A DNA stretch of 6,110 nt. Origin: Bacteroidia bacterium (GTDB lineage: Bacteria; Planctomycetota; Phycisphaerae; Phycisphaerales; SM1A02). This document shows, in pieces, positions 6,090-6,110 of the stretch (position 1 is the first letter of the stretch; each line of letters opens with the position of its first letter). Under the pieces are notes generated by a model that did no database searches, was not told the origin of the DNA, and saw nothing but the letters and a program-made list of their open reading frames with translations. The stretch is from NCBI GenBank assembly GCA_030054235.1, contig JASGCG010000110.1, forward strand, positions 1 through 6,110, read 5' to 3'. Position numbers and translations under genes: made by a program.

Positions 6090-6110
6090 CGCATGTGTCG
6101 CGCAACATTC

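Noticed and set aside
6090..6110. ATG at 6093 as the start of another gene
   Set aside because: Only six codons remain in the window and there is no clear ribosome binding site, so nothing can be supported.

Overview
The window is GC-rich with tightly packed genes. The clearest clue to its origin is the end of the secreted protein at the right: two tandem 21-residue dockerin-like repeats with a calcium loop (DxNxDGxVDGxD) followed by LLSxWG. This kind of C-terminal tail is common on exported proteins of Planctomycetota, especially Phycisphaerae. I infer a member of that group; no rRNA or other definitive marker is present.

Layout. (1) Positions 1-641, plus strand: the last ~212 codons of a MurJ/MviN-type lipid II flippase, cut by the window edge. 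(2) Positions 617-649: a strong hairpin across the murJ stop codon, placed to end the convergent minus-strand operon. (3) Positions 691-4108, minus strand: two M16 (pitrilysin/insulinase-like) genes read right to left. The first (2210-4108) has an intact HxxEH zinc motif and a ~113-residue insertion. The second (691-2178) has lost the motif and looks like the non-catalytic partner. Both begin with an export signal, so they probably form an envelope-located peptidase pair. (4) Positions 4109-4253: a 145-bp divergent intergenic region with two inverted repeats. (5) Positions 4254-6089, plus strand: a secreted endonuclease/exonuclease/phosphatase (EEP) protein followed by beta-rich domains and the dockerin-like tail. 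An in-frame TGA at 5688-5690 separates the enzyme part from the tail, although the reading frame stays open for another 399 nt to a natural end.

How it fits together. MurJ acts in peptidoglycan precursor export, the M16 pair in turnover of peptides or proteins outside the cytoplasm, and the EEP protein as an exported nuclease or phosphatase. All concern the envelope or cell exterior, but nothing in the sequence shows that they act in one pathway. The oddest feature is the TGA-split secreted protein. I see no mobile element, CRISPR array, RNA gene or defence system, and overall the region looks like ordinary chromosome.
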